This document shows, in pieces, positions 8,399-16,307 of a stretch of DNA of 16,362 nt. The translations under genes were made by a program, and so were the position numbers. The stretch covers positions 1-16,362 of the forward strand of contig JBBIRT010000075.1 in NCBI GenBank assembly GCA_037441725.1, written 5' to 3'. Every line of letters begins with the position of its first letter. Positions within the stretch are counted from its first letter, which is position 1. Source of the DNA: JBBIRT01 sp037441725. Its GTDB lineage: Bacteria; Desulfobacterota; BSN033; UBA1163. The notes under the pieces were generated by a model, which made no database searches, was not told where the DNA came from, and worked only from the letters and a program-made list of their open reading frames with translations.

Positions 8399-8528
8399 GA
8401 TAGGAGATCTCTTAAAAAGTTCTTGAATGACTGGGTAGGTAGGGGTCCAAACCCTTCGAATGCGGGCATTCACTCAACCTACCCAGTCAAAAAATTCTTT
8501 TTGAAAACTTCTTCAGAGGTCTCGATAG
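8399..8528. repeat. 120-nt nested inverted-repeat (foldback/MITE-like) element with 5-bp flanking repeat
   Basis: Three nested complementary arms are visible. The outermost is GAGATCTC (8404-8411) with GAGGTCTC (8516-8523), 8 bp with one G-T wobble. Next is AAAAAG (8414-8419) with CTTTTT (8497-8502). Innermost is a perfect 13-bp stem, TGACTGGGTAGGT (8428-8440) with ACCTACCCAGTCA (8477-8489). Inside the last stem are two more small hairpins, at 8441-8455 and 8458-8471, giving a three-way junction. The ends are directly flanked by GATAG at 8399-8403 and 8524-8528, like a 5-bp target-site duplication. It encodes no protein. It may be a small nonautonomous transposable element or a structured intergenic RNA repeat; on the minus strand it lies after the giant gene and could also act in transcript ending. 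Confidence 0.6.
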
Positions 8529-8554
8529 AAATGGCGAATTTCGATTTGATACCT

Positions 8555-8587
8555 CAGAGAGAGGCATTTGTTTAAAGCCTCTCTCTG
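8555..8587 (-). terminator. Hairpin 3' of the giant gene, possible terminator
   Basis: CAGAGAGAGGC (8555-8565) and GCCTCTCTCTG (8577-8587) are a perfect 11-bp inverted repeat around an 11-nt loop. It begins 27 nt after the stop codon of the giant gene on the minus strand. No U-run follows, so it may be a weak or Rho-assisted terminator or a 3' end stabiliser. Confidence 0.5.
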
Positions 8588-8614
8588 CTATTCTCTGCTA
8601 TTAAAGATCACCCT

Positions 8615-11600
8615 TTATGGAGAGTGTGTGTATGGTACAAGGATGGCTCCTGGGGTATTGGTGATTAATGTCGTTTTTAGATTGTTGCCATACTGTTGAA
8701 TAGATGCCTTCAAACCCTCATCCGTCACATTACCAGGGTTCAATATCAAAGCCTCTGGAGCTTCTCCATTCCATCCCTCTGAACTCCCTAGCTCTGCAGG
8801 ATTCTCAAGGGAGATATCAGACTTTAAAAAGGTCTCCACAACAATGACATCCCCCACGCTAACATTCGCGGTGATATTTTCTGAGAAATTAAATTCCTTG
8901 AGGCCATCATCGTCTTGATCTACGGCTGAACTTGAATCGATTCCTATCGTCTTGTAACCTAACATGTTCGGGAAAAATGGTAAGATAGCTTCTTGGAGGA
9001 CATTCCACTTCAAACAGCCATTGGTCCAGCTCCAAGAGAGCCAAGATGCATTTTCGATCTTATTCAGGATGACCACTGCCTGCATAGAGCCCAAGCCATT
9101 CCCATCAAATACCCCTTCCATTTGGATATTGGCCTGAACCCAAACTGGTGTACCAATAGAGAGTGCGCCATCATTTGACTGAACACTAAAAACCTGTCTT
9201 AAGTAACCATATCCATACCCAGAACCCCAGTCTGTAGGAGGAGTTAGATCACAATATAATATTCCCATTATATAGGAACAGGTCTTGACTGGACCATTCT
9301 GACTGAGTCCTCCCACAAGAGAAGTCATTGCACCCGCCTCAGGATCTGCTACAATGGAGGCCCAGGTGCCCATCCAACCTGTATAATTGGGTATGCAAGA
9401 TGATCCTGACATATACAGAGGATGATCTCCTGGGAAGTTCAATGGAACAGGGAAATCACACGAGCAGCCAACCTCTCCTGAATAACACCATCCCCTGTAC
9501 CCCCCTGCGAGCGACGTGGTAATTGTTCCCTCGGCATTATTCATTGAATACTGTCCATTTTCTGCATATCCATCTGAATCAACATAACTCTTTTCTCCAT
9601 AAACCTCTGAACAGGAATAATAGGGGATTGTAAAAGAAATTGGCAATTCTACTCTCATCGATACCGTGATATATGCAGTTCCACCATTTGATGTGATAGA
9701 TAAAGTATGGCTGTATTGACCAGGGGATAAACCATCTCTATTCACATTCAGGATGACTGTGGAAGCTCCCCCTGATAGAATTTCTCCGCTCATGAGTGAG
9801 GCACTTAGCCACCCAGGAAGGTCAGCCGTGATATTCCAGCTCAATGTCCCACCCCCGATATTATTTATAGTCAACCACCGCTCACTCATCCCTATCCCGA
9901 AGTCAAGCGAACTTGGTGAGACAGAAAGCATTGGGACAGAGGGCTCAGGGACAGCCATGGTTACTTTGACACTGCCATTTCCACCATTAGAACTAATGGT
10001 TATATGATGGCTGTAATTTCCCACAACCATCATATTACGATTAACATTTAAAATAACGGCTGAGGTCTCTCCAGCAGCCGTCTCTCCATTCATAGGGGAG
10101 ACAATAGTTAACCACATCGGAAGGTCGGCCGTGATGCTCCAGCTTAACGTTCCACTGCCTGTGTTCGAGATCGAAAAAGATCCCACTGTTCCTGTCTCAC
10201 CAACATCAATGCTAATGGGGCTAACCGACAATCTTGGTTGCAGGAGTAATACCCCTCTGTACTGTATTGGAGATGCCGAGAGGGATTGAATGATCAGACC
10301 GCAGATCCCGTCCTTAGGTTCCCTTGCATTCAAAAAACCTCCGGTTCCCTGTAAAATTTCCATCCCTGTGTTCATTTGATAGAGGAAAACTTTAAGACTT
10401 GGATTGGGGTTGATCAATTCTCCACTGGATGTGACCTCATCCAGGTCCAGGCTTATAAGGTTTCCATCACAGTTCCATTGATAGCCATCTTCTGGATCCC
10501 CGTTCTCTATTAGACCACCGATGATCTGGGTGGGGTTCGAGTCACCCAGGTCAATGGGTTGCATATCTGAAATCACATCTCCTGAGATGAAACGGGTTTG
10601 ATAAAAGAGGTAGAGCATCCCTGAATGGTCACGCGGTGGTTCTGAAGGATTATTTGGATTGGCAGGCCCGGAAGCAAATGGATTTATGATCAATACATCC
10701 TCACCCGAATAGGGTCCTAAATCGTCAGTGGCAATAAAACTTCCAAAGTTGGAATAATAAGTGGCAGGGGAATCACTGTTGATACTGAAGTCACTCACGA
10801 TCTCTCCAAGGGGTCGTCCGCATCCAAATAGATTCTCTTCATAGGGCTCATAAAATTCAATTGTGTCATAATACCACTGGCGCTCAAAGAGGTTGAGGAC
10901 ATCTGAGCCATTCGTGCTAACCCATTCAGGAGCTTCCTTACCATACATGATCCAGACACGGCCAACAGCGGATGTGCCCCATCTACCTGGTGCTCCCACG
11001 ATCAGATCCTTGATCCCATCTCCATTTAAATCCGCTGAACCTAAGGCGGCACCGAATTGCGAGAGGGTAGGTGAACCATGGATGGTAAGGTCATTCAATC
11101 CCTCAATATATCTCCAACCATTCAGATTTAAATTGGCTCCATTTACCATATAAACACGGCCGATTTCGGTCTCCTCAATCGGCATTGGCTCGATAATTGT
11201 GCTCAAACAATGAGGCAAAATTCGATAATTAAGTTTTGCTGCTGGAGCTCCGAAGAAAAGCTCTCCTTTCCCATCATGATTTAAATCCAAAATGGCAAGG
11301 CTGCGGGCAAAACCACTCTTCTCATCCACCTGGAATACAGGTGGACCCTCAATGAGGGCATCTTGATCCCCTGTGGGCCCGACCGCGCGAGAAGTGTGGC
11401 TGTAAAACGAAAATCCCCCATAGAAAAGATAAGCTGCGCCTTGTCTCATATATAATTGGCTTCCTCCAGGAACCCTCGAATGCTGGGGGGCACTGAGAAG
11501 AAGATCATCGACACGATCCCCATTCACATCCCCAATGGCAATAGATTTCCCCAAACCATTGCCCTTGTATTGCGTATACTCCATATTTTCAAAGTTTCTT

Positions 11601-14600
11601 ATCTCGATCTGAAAGAAATTCTGCTCTTCAATAGTCATTGAATCCCGTAAGCCTGCCAGAGGATTACCGAGTTCAATATCTCCCATTAAACGTACAGCCC
11701 TTCCAAAGATCACATAGGTCCTTGCCAAAAGCTGATTAGGCGTATCAGGGATCACAGAATCCGTGGGGGCTGATATCACCATGTCAGCCCAAAGATCATT
11801 CTTGAGACTCCCTATGGCCACTTGGTACCCTAATTCTCGATCATTGTCTCCAAAAAATTTTACATCATAACCCCACGATTCTCTTCCACTGATCTCTGTG
11901 TGATAAATAGCATTTGATTGACCTTTCATCCACTCTTGACGCGTTCTACCATAAAAGAGGTAGGCCTTCCCTGGTATATGACCTGGAGAGGTGGGCTGGA
12001 TGAGAATATTCGGTGTATGCTCATCCAAATCATTCTGGTCGGTTGTCCCGATAAGAAGATCTGCAATGCTATCCCCATCGACATCACCCACGGCAAGGCT
12101 ATTTCCAATCCTGCGGCTATTGCCTCCTTCATGGGCATCCCTCGGATCGCCTATGATTTTGACGTCCCAGCATGAGCTATCCAGAAGATCTACCATCTCC
12201 GTCGAACGATCTCCTCTTATCAATGTCTGGCACCTGACCGGACCAAAAGCGATATAGACAGCACCTATGGCGTTGCCGAAGTTTCGTTCCTCAGGCACAC
12301 CTATGATGAGGTCATTTTCACCGTCACCATCAAGATCGCCAATCACAGCACTCCTTAAGTATGAAGATGAGCGCCCATGGGCAGTCATATCCTGGTCATT
12401 GAGTGCGATACTTTCCTCCTCACGTAGATTAAAGGAGCTCTCAGTGCAATTATAGCTATTGCAAGGAGTTCCAGGTGGACCAACTTTGATGCGAACCCTT
12501 AACTCCTCACCCTCCTGTCCGTATAATGCCTCAGGAATCCTGAAACCGACCACGTCAAATTCAGTATAAGTATGGACCCAGGTTCGATCCGGATGGATGG
12601 TTGCAAGCCCCATCCCATTGCGATCTATAAAATCGATGGTGACATCTTCCGGGTAAGGAGTGAAAATATTTCCTGGAGCAAGCACTGTGTCACCCACAAA
12701 CCCGGAGTTTGAATAAAAACCCGTATATGCCTGATGATCAGGGGGTGGCATCACAAAGATCGGTGTGCTCTCACGCCGCTGTCCATTCATATCCTTTACC
12801 GCCACAGAAAGCCATCCGGGTTTCCTGATCCCGCAGAGTGTGAATTCATCTCTCGTGAGGCCACAGAGCCAGATCGGCTCGCCATTCAAATATGCAGTAA
12901 AGTGATTCACATTATTGCTAAACCCCTTTCCGATTACGGTCCAGTCATCCAAAACCCAATACTGGTCACTATCATGCCAGTCGAAGGATGTAACCGAGGG
13001 GGTCTCGATAATCTCAACCGTGTAATCATCAGGATAGACCTGTTCCCATTCAAGACAGACATCATTCATGGATTGTTTACAATTTGTCCTTTTCGGATAA
13101 TCATAAGAACCACACGAGCCTCTAATGTCAAGGTCAACAGAACCTATCGAAGACCCGGCCAACACCCTGTGAACTTCTGCAGATGTTCCTTCATCTTCAA
13201 TGGAAATTAAGAAATTGTTTTTATCTCTTCTCTCAAGGGTTGAAGGAACAAGTACATCGGTGATGGACACACTGATATCGTCGATACCGGCAAGATCGAG
13301 GATGAAATTGAATAAGGAGCGTCCTAAGGCATTCTCAACCTCCCTCTCAAGATCGATCCCTGTAATGGCTTCAATCACACTAAATGCACCAAAAGCATCC
13401 GGAATATTCACCCTTATATTCCTTCCAACGAGTTCCCGAAAACCATGATTTGTAAAATTGGCGTAAAGGCTTAGGGTATTCTCTGTTGAGGTGTAAAGGA
13501 AGTGCGAATCGATTCCAGGAAAAGGTCCTGAAGAAATGACCTTCCAATCTGAAGGGGTGGAAGGGACAACAGCATGAAAGATATCTTCAATCGAACCGAG
13601 AACCGAAAGGATCGCCTCGATAATTCCGTTAATTGTTTCCATCACTGGAATGACATCAACGGCCATAAAAACCGCTAACCCACAACAGGGGACACACCCA
13701 AAGAAGCAGGCAACGCCATTGGCTCCTGCAGTCACATATAAGGCGGGGATGACCCAATCCAGGGTATCCTCGATATCTGCTAATGGCTCTATCAGGGAGT
13801 TGAGAATCTCGATGACCTCATTCACATTACAGATTGCTTCCCCATCGGTGGAATGGCTGAGGATTTCGTTAATCTGTTCCAATTTCTGATTGATGACCAG
13901 AAAGAGGTCGCTACTGAAGGCTGCATCAATAGAGGATTTTACCTCATCACTTGGAATGGAGACCATTTGATCCTTAAAACGATTCACAAACTGTCTTAAT
14001 CGGTCTATATTCTCTTCAATGAGATTCCATGTCTCAGCCGGAACTCGAGGTCTTGTGAGTTGCTCTAACTTGGCCATGGCCCTCTCAACCTGAGTGGCAA
14101 TAAGGTTAAACTGATATGTCATTTCATTCCCTGCTATATCGGGTGTTCGATCAACCGAAGGGATGACGTGAAAGGTTATGGAATTTGAGATCCGACTGCT
14201 GTCATGGACATAGATGGAAATATCTTCATCACTCTTTAGGAAAATAAAGGGGACTACAACGGTCAATGTATTTTCAGTTGCATCGAGAACAAGACCCTCT
14301 CCTTCGAACGCTGTTCCTCCTTCAATCGCTGTTCCTTTAAAATGGACTCCCATGATCTTCTTGTCGGGTGTAAATCCGCTCCCCCTTAAAGTCAAAATAG
14401 AACCTGCCATTCCTGATGGAGAAGAAATGCTTTCAAGATAGAGGCTGGTTTCACTTGTATAAGTCACCGATATTGTAACCGCCTCACTCTGGAATCCATT
14501 AAACTCCGAAAATATCTGAAACTGATTTGCTCCTTCAGTTAAGGCTAAAGAAATTTCAAAGAACCCATGTTCAGAAACCTCCCTCTTTTCGTTATCCCCA

Positions 14601-15745
14601 TTTCGAACAATAATTTCAGCACCAGGCAGAGAGAGACCCTTTAAGCTTAGAACTGGGTCATTAGTGACAGGGGGTGGAAGAATGAACATAGGTGGACCTA
14701 AAACTCGAATGGTTACCTCCATAGATTCACTATACGCTCCCTTGTCATCGGAGACGGTTAGGTTAAAAGTATGAACACCTGCAGGTAAGAGAACCTTTGG
14801 CTTTATCATGTCTTCAGGGTCGGGGAGGCCCGTCCAAAGGTAACCCATAATTGATCCATCCGGATCATTTGATCCTGACCCGTCGAGGGTCACCTCTACA
14901 GTCTTTTGACCGGATGGAAGGATTACAGTTTGATCCTCTCCAGCATCGGCAACTGGAGGCTTATTTGCAGGTTTGACAGTAATGGTCACATCATCACTGT
15001 TAAAAAGCTGGGAATCATTGGCTGTCAGTCGAAGGATATAAGTCCCTGCTTGGCTAAAGGTAGCTGTGGTGACGGCGGTGTTTGAATGATTGAAGGAAAC
15101 ATCTCCAGGGCCACTCACTTTTGTCCAAACCATAGACAATGTCCCCCAAACGGGTAAACCATCATCACTCACTGTACCATTTAAAATGACAGAATTGGGG
15201 AGGATGACGGTCTGATCAGGCCCGGCATCAACCACAGGAGGAAGATTATCTTTCCCTTTTCTTGTCTCCACATGGACATTGACTTCATAACCTGCGACCC
15301 TATCGAAACGCCCATCTTTATCCCTGTCAATATTGAGCAGCAACCTGAAATGGGCATTCCCGATCTCATGGTTCCAACCTGCGCGATGAAGTCCAGTGAA
15401 TTTAAAATCTACCTCAATCTCACCCTGACCCTCTTCTGAATCATGGATCAACCTTACTCCAATCAGTTCTCCCTCCACAGGGTCTCTCTTCGACTTCGGA
15501 GTGAAACCAATGAGTGAGAAGTCACGAAAGATCGCAGCCCCTCTCCTCACCTTCCAGATGACCTTAAAAGTAATGGGATCACCCACAAGATAGTCATGGA
15601 TATGAAAATCAGATCTCCATGTCACTGTAGTAAAGCCAACTCTTCTCGTGCTCTCATCAAACCGATGATCACAAGGAAAAGCAGAGATGGCAATAATGCT
15701 TGAAATGAAAAAAATGGACAGAGACAGAATTATCCTTCTTATCAT
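8615..15745 (-). CDS. Giant secreted multidomain protein with seven-blade FG-GAP (integrin-alpha-like) propeller
   Basis: This 2376-aa protein starts at an ATG preceded by AGGAGG (5-nt spacing). Residues 1-22 are a Sec-type signal peptide (positive MIRR, hydrophobic core). Residues 25-160 form an unassigned domain with a calcium-loop-like DRDKDGRFD at 140-148. Two PKD-like domains follow at about 166-257 and 260-348 (PPVxDAGxDQTVILP), then an Ig-like domain (about 352-430) and an IPT/TIG-like domain (about 433-528). Residues 540-740 are mostly helical, with a hydrophobic Cys cluster at 671-702 (Cys680, 684, 687, 688). Residues 741-1110 are unassigned. An FG-GAP propeller spans about 1128-1720, with seven blades. 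Two BACON-like domains are at about 1837-2032, and the C-terminal domain (2033-2376) is unassigned, with eight Cys at 2045-2244. No catalytic motif, LPxTG or PEP-CTERM anchor is seen. Family knowledge suggests a surface or extracellular binding protein; the ligand is unknown. It stands alone, with long noncoding spacers on both sides. Confidence 0.85.
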   Translation of the reverse strand: MIRRIILSLSIFFISSIIAISAFPCDHRFDESTRRVGFTTVTWRSDFHIHDYLVGDPITFKVIWKVRRGAAIFRDFSLIGFTPKSKRDPVEGELIGVRLIHDSEEGQGEIEVDFKFTGLHRAGWNHEIGNAHFRLLLNIDRDKDGRFDRVAGYEVNVHVETRKGKDNLPPVVDAGPDQTVILPNSVILNGTVSDDGLPVWGTLSMVWTKVSGPGDVSFNHSNTAVTTATFSQAGTYILRLTANDSQLFNSDDVTITVKPANKPPVADAGEDQTVILPSGQKTVEVTLDGSGSNDPDGSIMGYLWTGLPDPEDMIKPKVLLPAGVHTFNLTVSDDKGAYSESMEVTIRVLGPPMFILPPPVTNDPVLSLKGLSLPGAEIIVRNGDNEKREVSEHGFFEISLALTEGANQFQIFSEFNGFQSEAVTISVTYTSETSLYLESISSPSGMAGSILTLRGSGFTPDKKIMGVHFKGTAIEGGTAFEGEGLVLDATENTLTVVVPFIFLKSDEDISIYVHDSSRISNSITFHVIPSVDRTPDIAGNEMTYQFNLIATQVERAMAKLEQLTRPRVPAETWNLIEENIDRLRQFVNRFKDQMVSIPSDEVKSSIDAAFSSDLFLVINQKLEQINEILSHSTDGEAICNVNEVIEILNSLIEPLADIEDTLDWVIPALYVTAGANGVACFFGCVPCCGLAVFMAVDVIPVMETINGIIEAILSVLGSIEDIFHAVVPSTPSDWKVISSGPFPGIDSHFLYTSTENTLSLYANFTNHGFRELVGRNIRVNIPDAFGAFSVIEAITGIDLEREVENALGRSLFNFILDLAGIDDISVSITDVLVPSTLERRDKNNFLISIEDEGTSAEVHRVLAGSSIGSVDLDIRGSCGSYDYPKRTNCKQSMNDVCLEWEQVYPDDYTVEIIETPSVTSFDWHDSDQYWVLDDWTVIGKGFSNNVNHFTAYLNGEPIWLCGLTRDEFTLCGIRKPGWLSVAVKDMNGQRRESTPIFVMPPPDHQAYTGFYSNSGFVGDTVLAPGNIFTPYPEDVTIDFIDRNGMGLATIHPDRTWVHTYTEFDVVGFRIPEALYGQEGEELRVRIKVGPPGTPCNSYNCTESSFNLREEESIALNDQDMTAHGRSSSYLRSAVIGDLDGDGENDLIIGVPEERNFGNAIGAVYIAFGPVRCQTLIRGDRSTEMVDLLDSSCWDVKIIGDPRDAHEGGNSRRIGNSLAVGDVDGDSIADLLIGTTDQNDLDEHTPNILIQPTSPGHIPGKAYLFYGRTRQEWMKGQSNAIYHTEISGRESWGYDVKFFGDNDRELGYQVAIGSLKNDLWADMVISAPTDSVIPDTPNQLLARTYVIFGRAVRLMGDIELGNPLAGLRDSMTIEEQNFFQIEIRNFENMEYTQYKGNGLGKSIAIGDVNGDRVDDLLLSAPQHSRVPGGSQLYMRQGAAYLFYGGFSFYSHTSRAVGPTGDQDALIEGPPVFQVDEKSGFARSLAILDLNHDGKGELFFGAPAAKLNYRILPHCLSTIIEPMPIEETEIGRVYMVNGANLNLNGWRYIEGLNDLTIHGSPTLSQFGAALGSADLNGDGIKDLIVGAPGRWGTSAVGRVWIMYGKEAPEWVSTNGSDVLNLFERQWYYDTIEFYEPYEENLFGCGRPLGEIVSDFSINSDSPATYYSNFGSFIATDDLGPYSGEDVLIINPFASGPANPNNPSEPPRDHSGMLYLFYQTRFISGDVISDMQPIDLGDSNPTQIIGGLIENGDPEDGYQWNCDGNLISLDLDEVTSSGELINPNPSLKVFLYQMNTGMEILQGTGGFLNAREPKDGICGLIIQSLSASPIQYRGVLLLQPRLSVSPISIDVGETGTVGSFSISNTGSGTLSWSITADLPMWLTIVSPMNGETAAGETSAVILNVNRNMMVVGNYSHHITISSNGGNGSVKVTMAVPEPSVPMLSVSPSSLDFGIGMSERWLTINNIGGGTLSWNITADLPGWLSASLMSGEILSGGASTVILNVNRDGLSPGQYSHTLSITSNGGTAYITVSMRVELPISFTIPYYSCSEVYGEKSYVDSDGYAENGQYSMNNAEGTITTSLAGGYRGWCYSGEVGCSCDFPVPLNFPGDHPLYMSGSSCIPNYTGWMGTWASIVADPEAGAMTSLVGGLSQNGPVKTCSYIMGILYCDLTPPTDWGSGYGYGYLRQVFSVQSNDGALSIGTPVWVQANIQMEGVFDGNGLGSMQAVVILNKIENASWLSWSWTNGCLKWNVLQEAILPFFPNMLGYKTIGIDSSSAVDQDDDGLKEFNFSENITANVSVGDVIVVETFLKSDISLENPAELGSSEGWNGEAPEALILNPGNVTDEGLKASIQQYGNNLKTTLITNTPGAILVPYTHSP
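9650..10240 (-). repeat. Two tandem BACON-like domain repeats within the giant gene
   Basis: The two units, residues about 1837-1932 and 1938-2032, are each about 95 aa and clearly homologous. Both contain LSVSP, GTLSW(S/N)ITADLP, ILNVNR and ITSNGG-type blocks in the same order. They are Ig-like beta domains of the kind common in bacterial secreted proteins, often linked to carbohydrate or mucin binding or acting as spacers. They probably arose by internal duplication and link the propeller to the C-terminal domain. Confidence 0.75.
10586..12364 (-). other. Region coding the seven-blade FG-GAP beta-propeller
   Basis: Seven calcium-loop or degenerate-loop strands occur near residues 1137, 1220, 1312, 1405, 1487, 1571 and 1674. 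Each is followed by a partner strand of the form YxxxG: AVYIAFG, AYLFYG, TYVIFG, AYLFYG, VYMVNG, VWIMYG and LYLFYQ. The loops DLDGDGEND, DVDGDSIAD, DVNGDRVDD, DLNHDGKGE and DLNGDGIKD (blades 1, 2, 4, 5, 6) can bind calcium. Blades 3 (SLKNDLWAD) and 7 lack the full set. Blade number and spacing match integrin alpha-chain propellers. Confidence 0.8.
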
Positions 15746-15987
15746 TGTTCCCTCCTAATGCTCCAATGTAATGCTTTTAAATGGAATGATTCCTCCCTTT
15801 TATCATAGAGATAGAATTTTTAAGAAGATAAAGAGATTTGCTCAGGAAAGAAATTCGAAGAGTTAAAAGCGATTAAAAGCTTTTTAAGTTTAAAATTTAA
15901 AATAATTTAAAATTCGACTTTTCGAATTAATATCCCCTCTCCATCTTCAAAATATCTCTATAAAACCCTTTGAAAAGATCTAATTAA

Positions 15988-16027
15988 ATTGACGACAAAT
16001 ATCGATCATTTTGTCATAAATGTCAAT
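15988..16027 (-). promoter_or_regulatory. Candidate promoter with overlapping inverted repeat for the giant gene
   Basis: On the minus strand a perfect -35 box TTGACA (16021-16026) is followed after 17 nt by GATATT (15998-16003, 4 of 6 consensus). It would give a leader of about 245 nt. The same stretch contains two complementary pairs, ATTGAC with GTCAAT (15988-15993 and 16022-16027) and GACAAA with TTTGTC (15994-15999 and 16010-16015), so a regulator could bind over the promoter. In such AT-rich DNA chance matches are common. Confidence 0.35.
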
Positions 16028-16049
16028 AAATAATTCTTTGTTAACTGCA

Positions 16050-16065
16050 AATATGGTACCATATT
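16050..16065. promoter_or_regulatory. 16-bp perfect palindrome, possible operator
   Basis: AATATGGTACCATATT is perfectly self-complementary and lies 24 nt upstream of the candidate -35 box of the giant gene. A palindrome of this length suits a dimeric regulator, here in an activator-like position. No regulator gene is in the window. Confidence 0.35.
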
Positions 16066-16307
16066 GAGAACTTATGTTAAGTTATTAAAGAAATTAATTT
16101 TTATAAAAGATGAATTTTTTAAGAAACTATAGAAGTGGAACTTAATTTCCTAAGAATCCAAATTTAATTCTTTTATAGAGCTTTCAATTTCTCTTTAATT
16201 TATTGCTCTAATAGAGGGGGTTTGATTAAAAGCAGGTTTATAAGAAGAGAAATTAATTCTCGACAGCGAAAATATAGAGTGGATTAGATTAAATTTCAAA
16301 GGGTTCG

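Larger units (their letters stand above)
15746..16307. other. AT-rich noncoding leader of the giant gene
   Basis: The 562 nt between the giant gene and tRNA-Lys hold no plausible gene. Apart from the ribosome-binding site at the left end, they contain a 7-bp hairpin AATTCGA/TCGAATT (15911-15917 and 15922-15928), a TTTAAAATT direct repeat near 15889-15913, a candidate promoter with overlapping dyad, and a 16-bp palindrome. No clear terminator follows tRNA-Lys on the minus strand. Confidence 0.6.

Noticed and set aside
8399..8528. CRISPR array or tmRNA in the structured spacer
   Set aside because: No regularly spaced direct repeats and no tag-peptide frame or tmRNA-type ends are present; the signal is nested inverted repeats only.
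12734..13210. Plus-strand open frame of 158 codons opposite the giant gene
   Set aside because: It is antisense to well-supported coding sequence, has no recognisable domain, and is best explained as a shadow of the minus-strand codons, like the many other short antisense frames.
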